Positions 42,344-50,714 of a stretch of 64,000 nt of DNA are shown piece after piece. Where the stretch lies: NCBI RefSeq assembly GCF_009818105.1, contig NZ_CP046564.1, positions 1,736,001-1,800,000 of the forward strand, written 5' to 3'. The position numbers and the translations under genes were made by a program. This DNA is from Bacillus sp. N1-1. Lineage in GTDB: Bacteria; Bacillota; Bacilli; Bacillales; Guptibacillaceae. Position 1 is the first letter of the stretch, and each line of letters starts with the position of its first letter. The notes beneath the pieces were generated by a model. It worked only from the letters and a program-made list of their open reading frames with translations, was not told where the DNA came from and searched no databases.

Positions 42344-42708
42344 GCTATACGTGAAATGAACTCAATTCGATTACGGAAAGGATCATAGAAGCTAAAGCGC
42401 TGAAAACCTTCGATCGGGATTTCCTCTTGAATCGTAATGTTGCGCTTTTCGAGATACCCTCTTACTTCATTTAGGTTATTAATCTCAAATGCAGGGTGCC
42501 TTTTACCCGGGACGATCGTGTCCTCTGTTCCGATATGAAGCTCAATGTTCGCTCCTTTAAGCCAGAAGCCACCATTTTTCTTTAACGCTTCTGGTTTTTC
42601 TATTTCTACAAAGCCTAATGTTTCAATATAAAATTGTTTTGCTTTCTCTTCCTTCCCTGTCGGTATGCAAATTTGAACATGGTGAAGGCGTAGATAATCG
42701 ATAATCAT
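42328..42708 (-). CDS. VOC-family protein (second copy)
   Basis: A 126-residue VOC protein with DYLRLHHVQICIPTGKEEKAKQFYIETLGFVEIEKPEALKKNGGFWLKGANIELHIG and a closing YDPFRNRIEFISR, so metal-ligand positions (His, His in IELHIG, Glu) are retained. It is distinct from the VOC protein at 37.3 kb. It starts 12 bases after the stop of the TSUP gene, whose 3' end overlaps its ribosome site. Substrate unknown; the partnership with a sulfur/organic-anion permease may hint at a small-molecule role. Confidence 0.87.
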   Translation of the reverse strand: MIIDYLRLHHVQICIPTGKEEKAKQFYIETLGFVEIEKPEALKKNGGFWLKGANIELHIGTEDTIVPGKRHPAFEINNLNEVRGYLEKRNITIQEEIPIEGFQRFSFYDPFRNRIEFISRIAKPDS

Positions 42709-42720
42709 TTCAGCTCACTC

Positions 42721-43461
42721 CTAAAATTGGGTTTTTATAAGGCTATAGCAAACTTGAAAAATCAAAAGAATCGTCATCGAGCGTAGTAACCAGTTTACTT
42801 GACGAAAAGAAAGTTTATTTGCCATTCGAACAGAAAGCTGAGCCCCAGTAATGGAACCAGCTGCAAGAGGAAGGGCGATCGCTATATTGAGATGACCGTT
42901 AAGTAAATAGACGATGACGGCTCCGGTACAGCTTAGAAAAGTATTAAATCTTGTTAGTCCAATGGAAGTAAGATAGGCGATTCCGCTTTGACGAAAGAGG
43001 TGCATCTGCAGTGTCGCCTGTCCAGGACCAAATGTTCCGTCATACCATCCAATAAGCCCAATGAAAGGCAAAGATTGAACGGGGACCTTATGCGATGAAT
43101 GAGTTGATTGCTTTTTTTTCATAAAGGATAAAACTAAAGCAAGCACAAGCATTGTTCCAGCGAAAATTTGAAGGGCCTGCTCCGAAAGTAAGGAGGCAAA
43201 TAGACCACCAAGGACACCACCACATAGCGCAATAGGACCAGTTTTTAGTGCTTCCTTCATTGATAATTCTTTTCGCTTCAATAATACATAAAAGCTAGAG
43301 AATGAGCTTAGCATATTGGAAAACTTGTTAGCTGAAATAATGGAATGAATGGGAAGTCCGAGTAACATCATCGAAGGCATGTTAATGAGGCCTCCGCTTC
43401 CTGATAATGTGCCGACAAAGGTGGCAATAAGCCCAATGCCAAATAAGAAAAGTGAGTCCAT
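42721..43461 (-). CDS. TauE/SafE (TSUP)-family anion permease
   Basis: A 246-residue membrane protein with about eight helices of the sulfite/organosulfonate exporter TSUP family. It begins FLFGIGLIATFVGTLSGSGGLINMPSMMLLG, the usual N-terminal signature with SGSGG, and the second half repeats the fold with FIGLIGWYDGTFGPGQATLQMHLF. ATG at 43461 is used because GGAGATGATATTC precedes it; a longer form begins at ATG within that site. It is divergent from the LysR-type gene ccpC, so CcpC may control it. Confidence 0.85.
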   Translation of the reverse strand: MDSLFLFGIGLIATFVGTLSGSGGLINMPSMMLLGLPIHSIISANKFSNMLSSFSSFYVLLKRKELSMKEALKTGPIALCGGVLGGLFASLLSEQALQIFAGTMLVLALVLSFMKKKQSTHSSHKVPVQSLPFIGLIGWYDGTFGPGQATLQMHLFRQSGIAYLTSIGLTRFNTFLSCTGAVIVYLLNGHLNIAIALPLAAGSITGAQLSVRMANKLSFRQVNWLLRSMTILLIFQVCYSLIKTQF

Positions 43462-43545
43462 GAATATCATCTCCATATGAAAGATCTCTTTATAGTATAG
43501 TCACCTTTCTTCCATAATGAAATTAGATTATAATAATGAATTACG

Positions 43546-43560
43546 ATAAGTTATTCTTAT
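43546..43560 (+). promoter_or_regulatory. CcpC-type dyad ATAA-N7-TTAT
   Basis: ATAA, seven bases, TTAT is the dyad at which CcpC binds the citB and citZ promoters of B. subtilis. It lies 35 bases before ccpC, in the interval shared with the TSUP gene and just downstream of a TATAAT hexamer (43529-43534). Confidence 0.55.
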
Positions 43561-43594
43561 AGTTAAAGCTTATTGGTGAGAAAGGAGAACTTCG

Positions 43595-44452
43595 ATGAGC
43601 TCAGAATATCAAGTATTATCGATCCTTGCTGAAGAAGGAAATATGCGAAGAGCCGCTGAAAGATTGTATGTTTCACAACCAGCGTTAAGTCAACGACTTC
43701 AATCAATTGAAAAAGCGTGGGGTGTTCCAATTTTTCTTCGATCTCAAAGAGGATTAACGATTACACCAGCGGGAGAGCGTATCATTGCTTTTGCGAATGA
43801 TACGATTCGTAGAGAAGAAAAAGTGTTTGAGGCGTTGACTGCGTTAAGCTCAGAAGTTCACGGAACGTTAAAATTAGCTGTTGCGTCTATTATTGGACAA
43901 TATTGGCTTCCGGCAGTGTTAAAGAAGTTTGTTGAACATTATCCAAGCGTAAAAATCTCACTTGTCACCGGATGGAGCAGCGATATTTTACGGTACTTGT
44001 ATGAAGATGATATTCATATTGGGATCATTCGTGGAAAGCCCGATTGGCGAGGGAGAAGTCAGTACTTGCTTTCAGATGAGCTTTACCTTGTGGATACAGC
44101 GATTCAATCGATGGAAGAGTTGAAGGAAACAGAAAAACCGTTTATACAGTTTAAGAGTGATTCGACTTATTTTCAAGAAATACAAGAATGGTGGCAAACT
44201 CAGTCATTTGCCCCCCCAAAGAAAACGATCGTCGTAGATCAAATTGAAACGTGTAAGCAAATGGCGTTAAATGGGATCGGCTACGCAATCTTACCTTCGA
44301 TTAGCATTACAGAGAATGATAAAGAGTATTTTCGCATTCCTCTAAAAGATGGTGAAGGATTGCCATTAAAGAGAGATACGTGGTTATTAACCAATGATAC
44401 GGCAATGCAATTGAAGCAAGTTCAAAAGTTTGTCGAATTATTAAGTGAGTAG
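43595..44452 (+). CDS. ccpC: LysR-type transcriptional regulator CcpC
   Basis: A 285-residue LysR regulator closely resembling B. subtilis CcpC, which represses citrate synthase and aconitase genes and responds to citrate. The N-terminal HTH is RRAAERLYVSQPALSQRLQSIEKAWG, followed by GTLKLAVASIIGQYWLPAVLKKFVEHYPSVKISLVTGWSS and FIQFKSDSTYFQEIQEWW and DQIETCKQMALNGIGYAILPS, all characteristic of CcpC. AAGGAG precedes the ATG. Position next to dapH and cbpB agrees with B. subtilis ykuM. A possible autoregulatory site lies just upstream. Confidence 0.92.
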   Translation: MSSEYQVLSILAEEGNMRRAAERLYVSQPALSQRLQSIEKAWGVPIFLRSQRGLTITPAGERIIAFANDTIRREEKVFEALTALSSEVHGTLKLAVASIIGQYWLPAVLKKFVEHYPSVKISLVTGWSSDILRYLYEDDIHIGIIRGKPDWRGRSQYLLSDELYLVDTAIQSMEELKETEKPFIQFKSDSTYFQEIQEWWQTQSFAPPKKTIVVDQIETCKQMALNGIGYAILPSISITENDKEYFRIPLKDGEGLPLKRDTWLLTNDTAMQLKQVQKFVELLSE

Positions 44453-44546
44453 CTTGAAAGATTAGACTTCACGTGATCGATCATGTACGATAAAATGTGT
44501 AACATGCTTTGTTTTATAAGCATGATAACAAAGGAGGAATTATCCA

Positions 44547-45266
44547 ATGAAAATGATGGATGCAAACGAAATTATTAGCTTTATTCAAAACAGTGAGAAA
44601 TCAACTCCTGTGAAAGTACATATTAAAGGAAACCTTGAAGGAATTGACTTTGGTAGCAACACGAAGTCATTCATTACGGGGAATACTGGTGTTCTTTTCG
44701 GAGAGTGGAAAGACATTAAAAAGGCGCTTGAGTCTGAAGCTTCAAATATTGAAGATTACGTCGTAGAAAACGATCGTCGTAATTCTGCAATTCCAATGCT
44801 TGACCTTAAAGGTATTCAAGCTCGTATTGAGCCTGGTGCTGTTATTCGCGATCAAGTGGAAATTGGAAATAACGCTGTTATCATGATGGGCGCGATGATC
44901 AACATCGGTTCCGTTGTAGGTGAAGGAACTATGATCGATATGAACGTGGTTCTTGGTGGACGTGCGACGGTCGGTAAGAACTGTCACATTGGTGCAGGCT
45001 CTGTGCTTGCTGGTGTAATTGAGCCACCATCCGCTAGCCCTGTCATTATCGAAGACGATGTTGTTATTGGAGCAAATGCTGTTGTACTTGAAGGTGTAAA
45101 AGTAGGAAAAGGATCAGTAGTCGCTGCAGGTGCCATTGTGACAGAAGATGTTCCTGAGTATACACTTGTTGCTGGAACACCAGCACGTGTACTTAAGAAA
45201 ATTGATGATCAAACTCGTTCGAAGACAGAAATCAAAAAAGAGCTTCGTCAGCTGCAAAACGACTAA
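44547..45266 (+). CDS. dapH: Tetrahydrodipicolinate N-acetyltransferase DapH
   Basis: DapH acetylates 2,3,4,5-tetrahydrodipicolinate with acetyl-CoA in the acetylated branch of lysine/diaminopimelate synthesis. The 239-residue product has an N-terminal alpha-beta part (residues 1-85) and then a left-handed beta helix with hexapeptide repeats: [41 protein letters not shown], ending [13 protein letters not shown]. Length matches B. subtilis DapH. A strong AAGGAGG precedes ATG 44547. The deacetylase gene dapL follows five bases after its stop. Meso-diaminopimelate is the cross-linking residue of this cell wall type. Confidence 0.95.
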   Translation: MKMMDANEIISFIQNSEKSTPVKVHIKGNLEGIDFGSNTKSFITGNTGVLFGEWKDIKKALESEASNIEDYVVENDRRNSAIPMLDLKGIQARIEPGAVIRDQVEIGNNAVIMMGAMINIGSVVGEGTMIDMNVVLGGRATVGKNCHIGAGSVLAGVIEPPSASPVIIEDDVVIGANAVVLEGVKVGKGSVVAAGAIVTEDVPEYTLVAGTPARVLKKIDDQTRSKTEIKKELRQLQND

Positions 45267-45271
45267 TTCTG

Positions 45272-46387
45272 ATGGATATTACATCTGTCCGAAGAGATTT
45301 ACATCGAATTCCTGAACTAGGTTTTAAGGAATTTAAGACGCAGCGTTATTTGCTTCATTTTATTGAAAACTTGCCACAGGACCGTCTCCAGGTGAAAACT
45401 TGGAGGACGGGTATCCTTGTGCTAGTTAATGGAGAAAATCCTTCAAAAACAATCGGGTATCGAACCGATATTGACGGACTTCCGATTAAAGAAGAGACAG
45501 AGTATGAGTTTCAATCTGAGCATGACGGATACATGCATGCATGTGGACATGATTTTCATATGACAATTGCGCTCTCAATCCTTGAATACTACGCAACTCA
45601 TCGCTTGAAAGATAATTTGTTATTTGTTTTTCAACCAGCAGAAGAAGGCCCGGGCGGTGCGCTTCCAATGCTTGATAGTGAAGAGTTTAAAGCGTGGAAG
45701 CCTGATCAAATGATTGCATTACACATTGCACCTGAGTATCCAGTCGGGACGATCGCAACAAGACCAGGATTGCTTTTTGCGAATACATCTGAGCTGTTTA
45801 TCGATTTAACTGGTAAAGGTGGGCATGCTGCATACCCGCATCATACGCGTGATATGGTCGTTGCCGCTAGCCATCTTGTCACCCAGTTCCAATCCATTGT
45901 AGCGAGGAATGTCGATCCGCTTGACTCAGCTGTTGTCACAGTAGGGAAAATTGACGGTGGTACGAAGCAAAACATCATTGCAGAAAAAGCGCGATTAGAA
46001 GGTACAATTCGTACACTTTCGGCTGATTCAATGTCTAAAGTAAAGGACCGCATTGAAGCGATTGTAAGAGGGATTGAGGCATCATTTGAGTGTGAAGCTT
46101 CAATTGATTATGGTTCAAACTATTATCAAGTGAACAATACGCCAGAGTTAGTTAAGATGTTTATGGATAAAATGAAGCGTCTTTCTGACGTATCATTAGT
46201 GGAATGCCGAGAAGCCATGACTGGTGAAGATTTTGGTTATTTCTTAAAAGAAATTCCTGGATTTATGTTCTGGCTTGGTGTGAATTCTTCATCCGGTCTT
46301 CATACATCTACCCTCAAACCCGATGAGTCTGCAATTGAAACTGCGCACCATGCGTTAACATCCTATTTAAATGAAATAGCAAACTAA
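45272..46387 (+). CDS. dapL: N-acetyldiaminopimelate deacetylase DapL
   Basis: This M20-family metallopeptidase removes the acetyl group to give LL-diaminopimelate. The 371-residue product contains the metal motif [10 protein letters not shown] (His, Asp), the Glu pair in [30 protein letters not shown] and [10 protein letters not shown] in the lid domain, and [19 protein letters not shown] near the end. Its ATG is five bases after dapH, so coupling is likely. Length matches B. subtilis DapL. The upstream half of the pathway (dapA, dapB and the aminotransferase) is not in this window. Confidence 0.94.
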   Translation: MDITSVRRDLHRIPELGFKEFKTQRYLLHFIENLPQDRLQVKTWRTGILVLVNGENPSKTIGYRTDIDGLPIKEETEYEFQSEHDGYMHACGHDFHMTIALSILEYYATHRLKDNLLFVFQPAEEGPGGALPMLDSEEFKAWKPDQMIALHIAPEYPVGTIATRPGLLFANTSELFIDLTGKGGHAAYPHHTRDMVVAASHLVTQFQSIVARNVDPLDSAVVTVGKIDGGTKQNIIAEKARLEGTIRTLSADSMSKVKDRIEAIVRGIEASFECEASIDYGSNYYQVNNTPELVKMFMDKMKRLSDVSLVECREAMTGEDFGYFLKEIPGFMFWLGVNSSSGLHTSTLKPDESAIETAHHALTSYLNEIAN

Positions 46388-46394
46388 GTTTGTG

Positions 46395-46428
46395 AGCCTT
46401 CAGGTCTTTATGCCTGAGGGCTTTTGTT
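46395..46428 (+). terminator. dapHL terminator
   Basis: AGCCTTCAGG pairs with CCTGAGGGCT (one G-T) around seven bases, followed by TTTTGTTGT. Confidence 0.7.
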
Positions 46429-46508
46429 GTTTCAAGTGAAAGGCGTATAAAATAACGAACGTTGGTGAACATAAAAGGGTAGCAGTTACATATTAAAAGA
46501 GGGAAGGA

Positions 46509-46760
46509 ATGAGTAAAGTGAAACGAATTGCTGTTGAAGACACGCTTTCTGATGTGGCTCAGGCTTTACAAGCAAAAGGATATGAGGTTGTTTCTTTAAA
46601 GCAAGAAAGTGATGCAAATGGCTGTGATTGTTGTGTTGTCTCCGGTCAGGATAAAAATGTGATGGGGATGCAGTCGGTTAGTACACAAGGATCAGTGATT
46701 AATGCGGATGGCATGACAGCTGATCAAGTATGTCAGCAAGTGGACAGTCGCTACCAATAG
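46509..46760 (+). CDS. UPF0180 family protein YkuS
   Basis: An 83-residue UPF0180 protein. The sequence [30 protein letters not shown], then [19 protein letters not shown], fits the family. GTG at 46518 may be the true start because it would give MKRIAVED, matching the family N-terminus, with AAGGA well spaced; ATG at 46509 is reported as the longer form. Function unknown. Position after dapL follows the B. subtilis order ykuQ-R-S. Confidence 0.85.
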   Translation: MSKVKRIAVEDTLSDVAQALQAKGYEVVSLKQESDANGCDCCVVSGQDKNVMGMQSVSTQGSVINADGMTADQVCQQVDSRYQ

Positions 46761-46765
46761 AAACA

Positions 46766-46800
46766 CAAAAAAACCCCTAAAGTGAATTAGGGGTTTTTGC
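46766..46800. terminator. Bidirectional terminator between ykuS and the ChaB gene
   Basis: AAAAACCCCTAA pairs perfectly with TTAGGGGTTTTT around six bases, with T runs on both strands. Confidence 0.92.
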
Positions 46801-47019
46801 TTAGCTGTTTTTTTCTTTTTGTACCCAGTTCCCATTGTCGTTCTTTTCATATTTCTTTTCCACAGCACTCCAAGCGACTTTAAATGCTGTTTTCTCAGAA
46901 TCATATTGCTCAGAAGCGGAGTTAAATGCTTCTTTAAAAATATCCTGTGCGTGGCTCGGTAAATTATCTTTCACTTGATCTGGCAATTCACTTTTCGAAT
47001 TGTAAGGCAATTGAATCAC
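46801..47019 (-). CDS. ChaB-family protein
   Basis: A 72-residue ChaB-like protein with the family motif LPDQVKDNLPSHAQDIFKEAFNSASEQY and AFKVAWSAVEKKYEKNDNGNWVQK. ChaB was named for a link to the ChaA cation antiporter in E. coli, but its role is not established. It is upstream of the MscS gene on the reverse strand in orientation, separated by about 45 bases from it. The start ATG follows GAAGGAGCG. Confidence 0.85.
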   Translation of the reverse strand: MIQLPYNSKSELPDQVKDNLPSHAQDIFKEAFNSASEQYDSEKTAFKVAWSAVEKKYEKNDNGNWVQKEKNS

Positions 47020-47064
47020 GCTCCTTCTGTGTGATATCTTTACCCACCGAAAAACGGAACTAAA

Positions 47065-47901
47065 CTATTGTTCTTTCTTTTCAATGAAAACTTGATGCGG
47101 AAATGGAATTTCAATTCCGTTTGCGTCAAGCGCTTCTTTAATTTCTTTACGAAGCTGGCGCTCGACACCCCATTGCTCCATGTTTTGCGTTCGGCACAAT
47201 ATACGAAGTACAACATCGGATGAACCAAGACTTTGAACGCCAAGGACATCAGGTCCTTCTACAACAGCTTCATTGGTCGCAGCAACATTATCACATACTT
47301 TCTGAATCACGCGAATGGCTTCGTCAATGTTATCATCATAGGAGATCCCAATATCGACAAGAGCACGCATGTTACCACGTGAATGGTTGCTTAGTGAGCT
47401 AATCTCACGGTTTGGTACGTAGTTCAATGTTCCATCAAAGGAACGGATATGGGTGGTACGAAGTCCGACTTCCTCTACAATTCCACCGAAACCGCCTGCA
47501 GTGACGTAATCCCCAACATCCATTTGCTTCTCAAGAAGAATGAAGAAACCTGTTACAACGTCACTTACAAGGCCTTGAGCACCAAAGCCGACGGCAAGCC
47601 CTATAATACCTGCACCAGCGATTAACGCTTTAATATCAAAACCGAATGTTTCGAAAATAATAGCAACAGCCATAAAGAGGAGAACGTACGTAAAGATGCT
47701 TTTTGATAAATTTTTCAGCGTATTCGCTCTTCCAGGACTCATGTTTTGTTTCTCAGATACTTGAGTAAAGGTTCTTTCAATAAATCGGTTTCCGATTGCT
47801 TTTACGATGGCGTAAATGATTAAGATCGCAATAAGCTTAAGAATAATTATGCCCGTAGCAACTAAGAAACCTTCCCAGTTAATGTTGTCAAATAAATCCA
47901 A
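47065..47901 (-). CDS. Small-conductance mechanosensitive channel (MscS family, YkuT)
   Basis: A 278-residue MscS-family channel that opens under hypo-osmotic stress. It has three N-terminal helices (to about residue 125), the pore helix GAGIIGLAVGFGAQGLVSDVVTGFFILLEKQMDVGDYV and the soluble domain with EEVGLRTTHIRSFDGTLNYVPN. Length and sequence match YkuT. AGGAGG is ahead of the ATG. It lies between ChaB and ykuU, as expected for the yku region, but the reading direction is toward ChaB, so the two are probably co-transcribed. Confidence 0.9.
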   Translation of the reverse strand: MDLFDNINWEGFLVATGIIILKLIAILIIYAIVKAIGNRFIERTFTQVSEKQNMSPGRANTLKNLSKSIFTYVLLFMAVAIIFETFGFDIKALIAGAGIIGLAVGFGAQGLVSDVVTGFFILLEKQMDVGDYVTAGGFGGIVEEVGLRTTHIRSFDGTLNYVPNREISSLSNHSRGNMRALVDIGISYDDNIDEAIRVIQKVCDNVAATNEAVVEGPDVLGVQSLGSSDVVLRILCRTQNMEQWGVERQLRKEIKEALDANGIEIPFPHQVFIEKKEQ

Positions 47902-48114
47902 TAGACTTCCTCCTTTAATTATACCTCAAACATTATAGTTAGCACTCGGTCAAATTATAGCGAAAATTGTCATCATAATTCAAGTAAAGCGTTAATACGC
48001 GACGAATGAAATGATTTTCGATATACTAAAACTACCCTGTTTAGTACGCAGTAAACGTGGGTACGATAGTGGGGGAAGGTAATTAACCCACATTAAATTA
48101 ATTATCATTTAATA

Positions 48115-48143
48115 TTGACTAAAAATAAATCGTGTACTATAAT
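48115..48143 (+). promoter_or_regulatory. Promoter of ykuU
   Basis: TTGACT and TATAAT are separated by 17 bases. The start codon lies 50 bases downstream. Confidence 0.75.
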
Positions 48144-48192
48144 GTCATTTGTGGGCGAAAGCCGCAGGATATTTTCTAGGAGGGATTTACAC

Positions 48193-48738
48193 ATGGTAGA
48201 ACGCATGGTAGGTAAACAAGCACCTCGCTTCGAAATGGAAGCAGTGATGACAAACAAAGAATTTGGCAAAGTAAGCCTTGAAGAAAATATGAAGAACGAT
48301 AAATGGACAGTCCTTTTCTTCTATCCAATGGACTTTACATTCGTATGCCCAACTGAAATTACAGCACTAAGCGATCGTTTCGAAGAATTCGATGATCTTG
48401 ATGCAGAAGTAATCGGTGTATCAACTGATACAATTCATACACACCTTGCATGGATTAATACAGACCGTAACGATAATGGTCTTGGTGATCTCAACTATTC
48501 ACTAGCTGCAGATACAAACCACAAAGTATCAAAAGAATACGGCGTATTCATTGAAGATGAAGGTGTTGCACTTCGCGGACTATTCATCATTAACCCTGAA
48601 GGTGAGCTTCAGTACTCTGTAGTGAACCATAACAATATCGGCCGTGACGTAGACGAAACACTTCGCGTCCTTCAAGCACTACAAACTGGTGGACTTTGCC
48701 CAGCTAACTGGAAGCCAGGTCAAGAAACACTTAAATAA
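48193..48738 (+). CDS. Two-cysteine peroxiredoxin (YkuU-like)
   Basis: A 181-residue typical 2-Cys peroxiredoxin. The peroxidatic Cys52 is in FYPMDFTFVCPTEI and the resolving Cys169 in GLCPANWKPG. It reduces hydroperoxides using thioredoxin in homologues. ATG at 48193 follows TAGGAGGG and gives the right N-terminus. The B. subtilis neighbour ykuV is absent here. Codon use looks highly biased toward preferred codons, consistent with strong expression. Its own promoter and terminator make it monocistronic. Confidence 0.93.
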   Translation: MVERMVGKQAPRFEMEAVMTNKEFGKVSLEENMKNDKWTVLFFYPMDFTFVCPTEITALSDRFEEFDDLDAEVIGVSTDTIHTHLAWINTDRNDNGLGDLNYSLAADTNHKVSKEYGVFIEDEGVALRGLFIINPEGELQYSVVNHNNIGRDVDETLRVLQALQTGGLCPANWKPGQETLK

Positions 48739-48746
48739 AATTAACC

Positions 48747-48780
48747 AACCCCAGAGAGCACGGCTCTCTGGGGTTTATTT
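48747..48780 (+). terminator. ykuU terminator
   Basis: CCCCAGAGAG pairs perfectly with CTCTCTGGGG around five bases, followed by TTTATTTT. Confidence 0.88.
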
Positions 48781-48945
48781 TAGTTTAATTAACCTCATCA
48801 TCTTGAAAAAACTCCGTACAGTTACCGCTCATTTAAAAAATTCCGAATTTTAAGCCGAATAGGTGGTTATTTATTTCGAATTCCGATATATTATGTATAT
48901 TGTCACTCTATTTATCATTACATACTGTCAAAAGGTGGTGTTGGA

Positions 48946-50700
48946 ATGGAAACGTTTAAAAGATTGAAAGACTTTTATTGGCCATATAAAAATCTTTTTC
49001 TATGGTCCGTGTTTTCCCTTCTATTTGTAACAGGTATTACCGTCCTATATCCTATGCTTCTTCAATTCACAATTGATGACGTAATTCTTAAGCAAGAATA
49101 CAAATGGGTTCCGTATCTTGCATTTGGTTTTATAGGAATTATGATCGTGAAAGGGACCGCTACATTTTTTCAACAATACTTAGGAGATCTGTTTGGCGTT
49201 ACCGCTGTTTACAGGCTAAGAGAGGAGCTTTATAAAAAACTGCAGTACTTGCCTTTTCGTTATTATGATAATGCAAAAACGGGAGACTTAATGTCGCGTT
49301 TAACCGCTGACGTAGAAGGATTTCGCTTTTTCTTATCGTTTGGATTTGCTCAGGTGATCAATTTTGTTCTTATCATAAGCTTTAGTTTAATCGTAATGTT
49401 TAGCTATTCAGTTCCGCTAGCTTTCGTTACGTTAGGGATGCTGCCATTTCTTGCGATTGTCGTTTATCAATTTGATAAGCGGGTCCATCCTGCATTCCGT
49501 GGGATTCGGAAGTCGATGGCACGCTTGAATACAAAAGTACAAGAAAATATTAGCGGCATTAACACCGTAAAATCGCTCTCAAGAGAAGATTTCGAAATTG
49601 ATAAATTTGTAAATAGTAATACGGATTATCGTGATAACTACTTAACAACGTCTTATATTTGGGCCAAATTCTTTCCGTTAATGGAGTTTATCGGTAACTT
49701 ATGTGTCGTTTTTCTTCTATCTTATGGTGGTTACCTTGTCTTTCAAAACCAACTACAGCCAGGTGAACTAGTCGCTTTCTTTAGTTTAGTCTGGTATATC
49801 ATCTGGCCAATAATGAATCTTGGATTTGTCATCAATACCTTCTCTCAATCAAAAGCGTCAGGCGAAAGGTTGCTTGAAATTCTTGATGAGCCTGAAGACA
49901 TTTTTGATCTCGAAGGCGCTGTTAACGTTGACCGTTTTGAAGGAAATGTAGCATTTAACAATGTAACCCATCAGTATGCTGTTGATGACGATGAAGCGTT
50001 AAAAAACATTTCATTTCATGCTCCGAAAGGGACGACGATTGGTTTATTGGGAGCAACAGGAGCTGGTAAAACGACGCTCACTCAGCTCATTGCACGTTTT
50101 TATGAACCAAATAGCGGTGAGATCATGATTGATGGTCGAAATATTAATGAGTATAGCTTGAAATCTCTCCGAAAAAATATCGGTGTCGTTCTTCAAGAAA
50201 CATTTCTTTTTTCGTCAACAATCAAAGACAATATTGCTTATGGTGATCCCGATATCTCGTTTGAAGCCATTCAGGATGCTGCAAAAAGAGCACAGGCCCA
50301 TGACTTTATCATGGAAATGCCAAATGGGTACGATACCGTTTTAGGAGAGCGTGGTATGGGACTTTCCGGTGGCCAAAAACAGCGGATCGCGATTGCTCGT
50401 GCAATTTTAACGGATCCAAGTATTTTAATTCTTGATGATGCCACGAGTGCAGTTGATATGCAGACGGAAGTAAAGATTCAGAAAGCATTTGAAGAAGTGA
50501 TGAAAGGGAGAACAACCTTTATCATTGCGCACAGAATTTCTTCTCTTAAACACGCAGATGAAATCCTAGTATTAAATGAAGGAGAAATTGTTGAGCGAGG
50601 GAAGCATCAAGAACTGATTGAACAGAATGGATATTACCGGAGTATTTACGATATTCAATACCAAGATCGTAAGGAGATTATGGCCAAACAGACTGGTTGA
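48946..50700 (+). CDS. Heterodimeric ABC exporter, subunit with degenerate catalytic site
   Basis: A 584-residue ABC half-transporter: six membrane helices (about 1-310), then the ATPase with Walker A GATGAGKTT, signature LSGGQKQR and Walker B ILILDDATSAVD. At residue 498 the expected catalytic Glu is Asp. The partner encoded next has Glu, so this pair should have one canonical and one degenerate ATP site, as in BmrC/BmrD and TM287/288. Sizes match B. subtilis YfiB/YfiC better than YheI/YheH; exact orthology is unsure. The exported substrate is unknown, though family members include multidrug pumps. Confidence 0.9.
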   Translation: METFKRLKDFYWPYKNLFLWSVFSLLFVTGITVLYPMLLQFTIDDVILKQEYKWVPYLAFGFIGIMIVKGTATFFQQYLGDLFGVTAVYRLREELYKKLQYLPFRYYDNAKTGDLMSRLTADVEGFRFFLSFGFAQVINFVLIISFSLIVMFSYSVPLAFVTLGMLPFLAIVVYQFDKRVHPAFRGIRKSMARLNTKVQENISGINTVKSLSREDFEIDKFVNSNTDYRDNYLTTSYIWAKFFPLMEFIGNLCVVFLLSYGGYLVFQNQLQPGELVAFFSLVWYIIWPIMNLGFVINTFSQSKASGERLLEILDEPEDIFDLEGAVNVDRFEGNVAFNNVTHQYAVDDDEALKNISFHAPKGTTIGLLGATGAGKTTLTQLIARFYEPNSGEIMIDGRNINEYSLKSLRKNIGVVLQETFLFSSTIKDNIAYGDPDISFEAIQDAAKRAQAHDFIMEMPNGYDTVLGERGMGLSGGQKQRIAIARAILTDPSILILDDATSAVDMQTEVKIQKAFEEVMKGRTTFIIAHRISSLKHADEILVLNEGEIVERGKHQELIEQNGYYRSIYDIQYQDRKEIMAKQTG

Positions 50701-50714
50701 AATGGGGTGAAGGC

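Noticed and set aside
44453..44546. Lysine riboswitch (L-box) ahead of dapH
   Set aside because: The gap is under 100 bases, too short for the element; only a small hairpin is seen.
48098..48112. PerR/Fur-type box before the peroxiredoxin gene
   Set aside because: TTAATTATCATTTAA matches the TTATAAT-N-ATTATAA consensus poorly; it is simply A+T-rich DNA next to a good sigma-A promoter.
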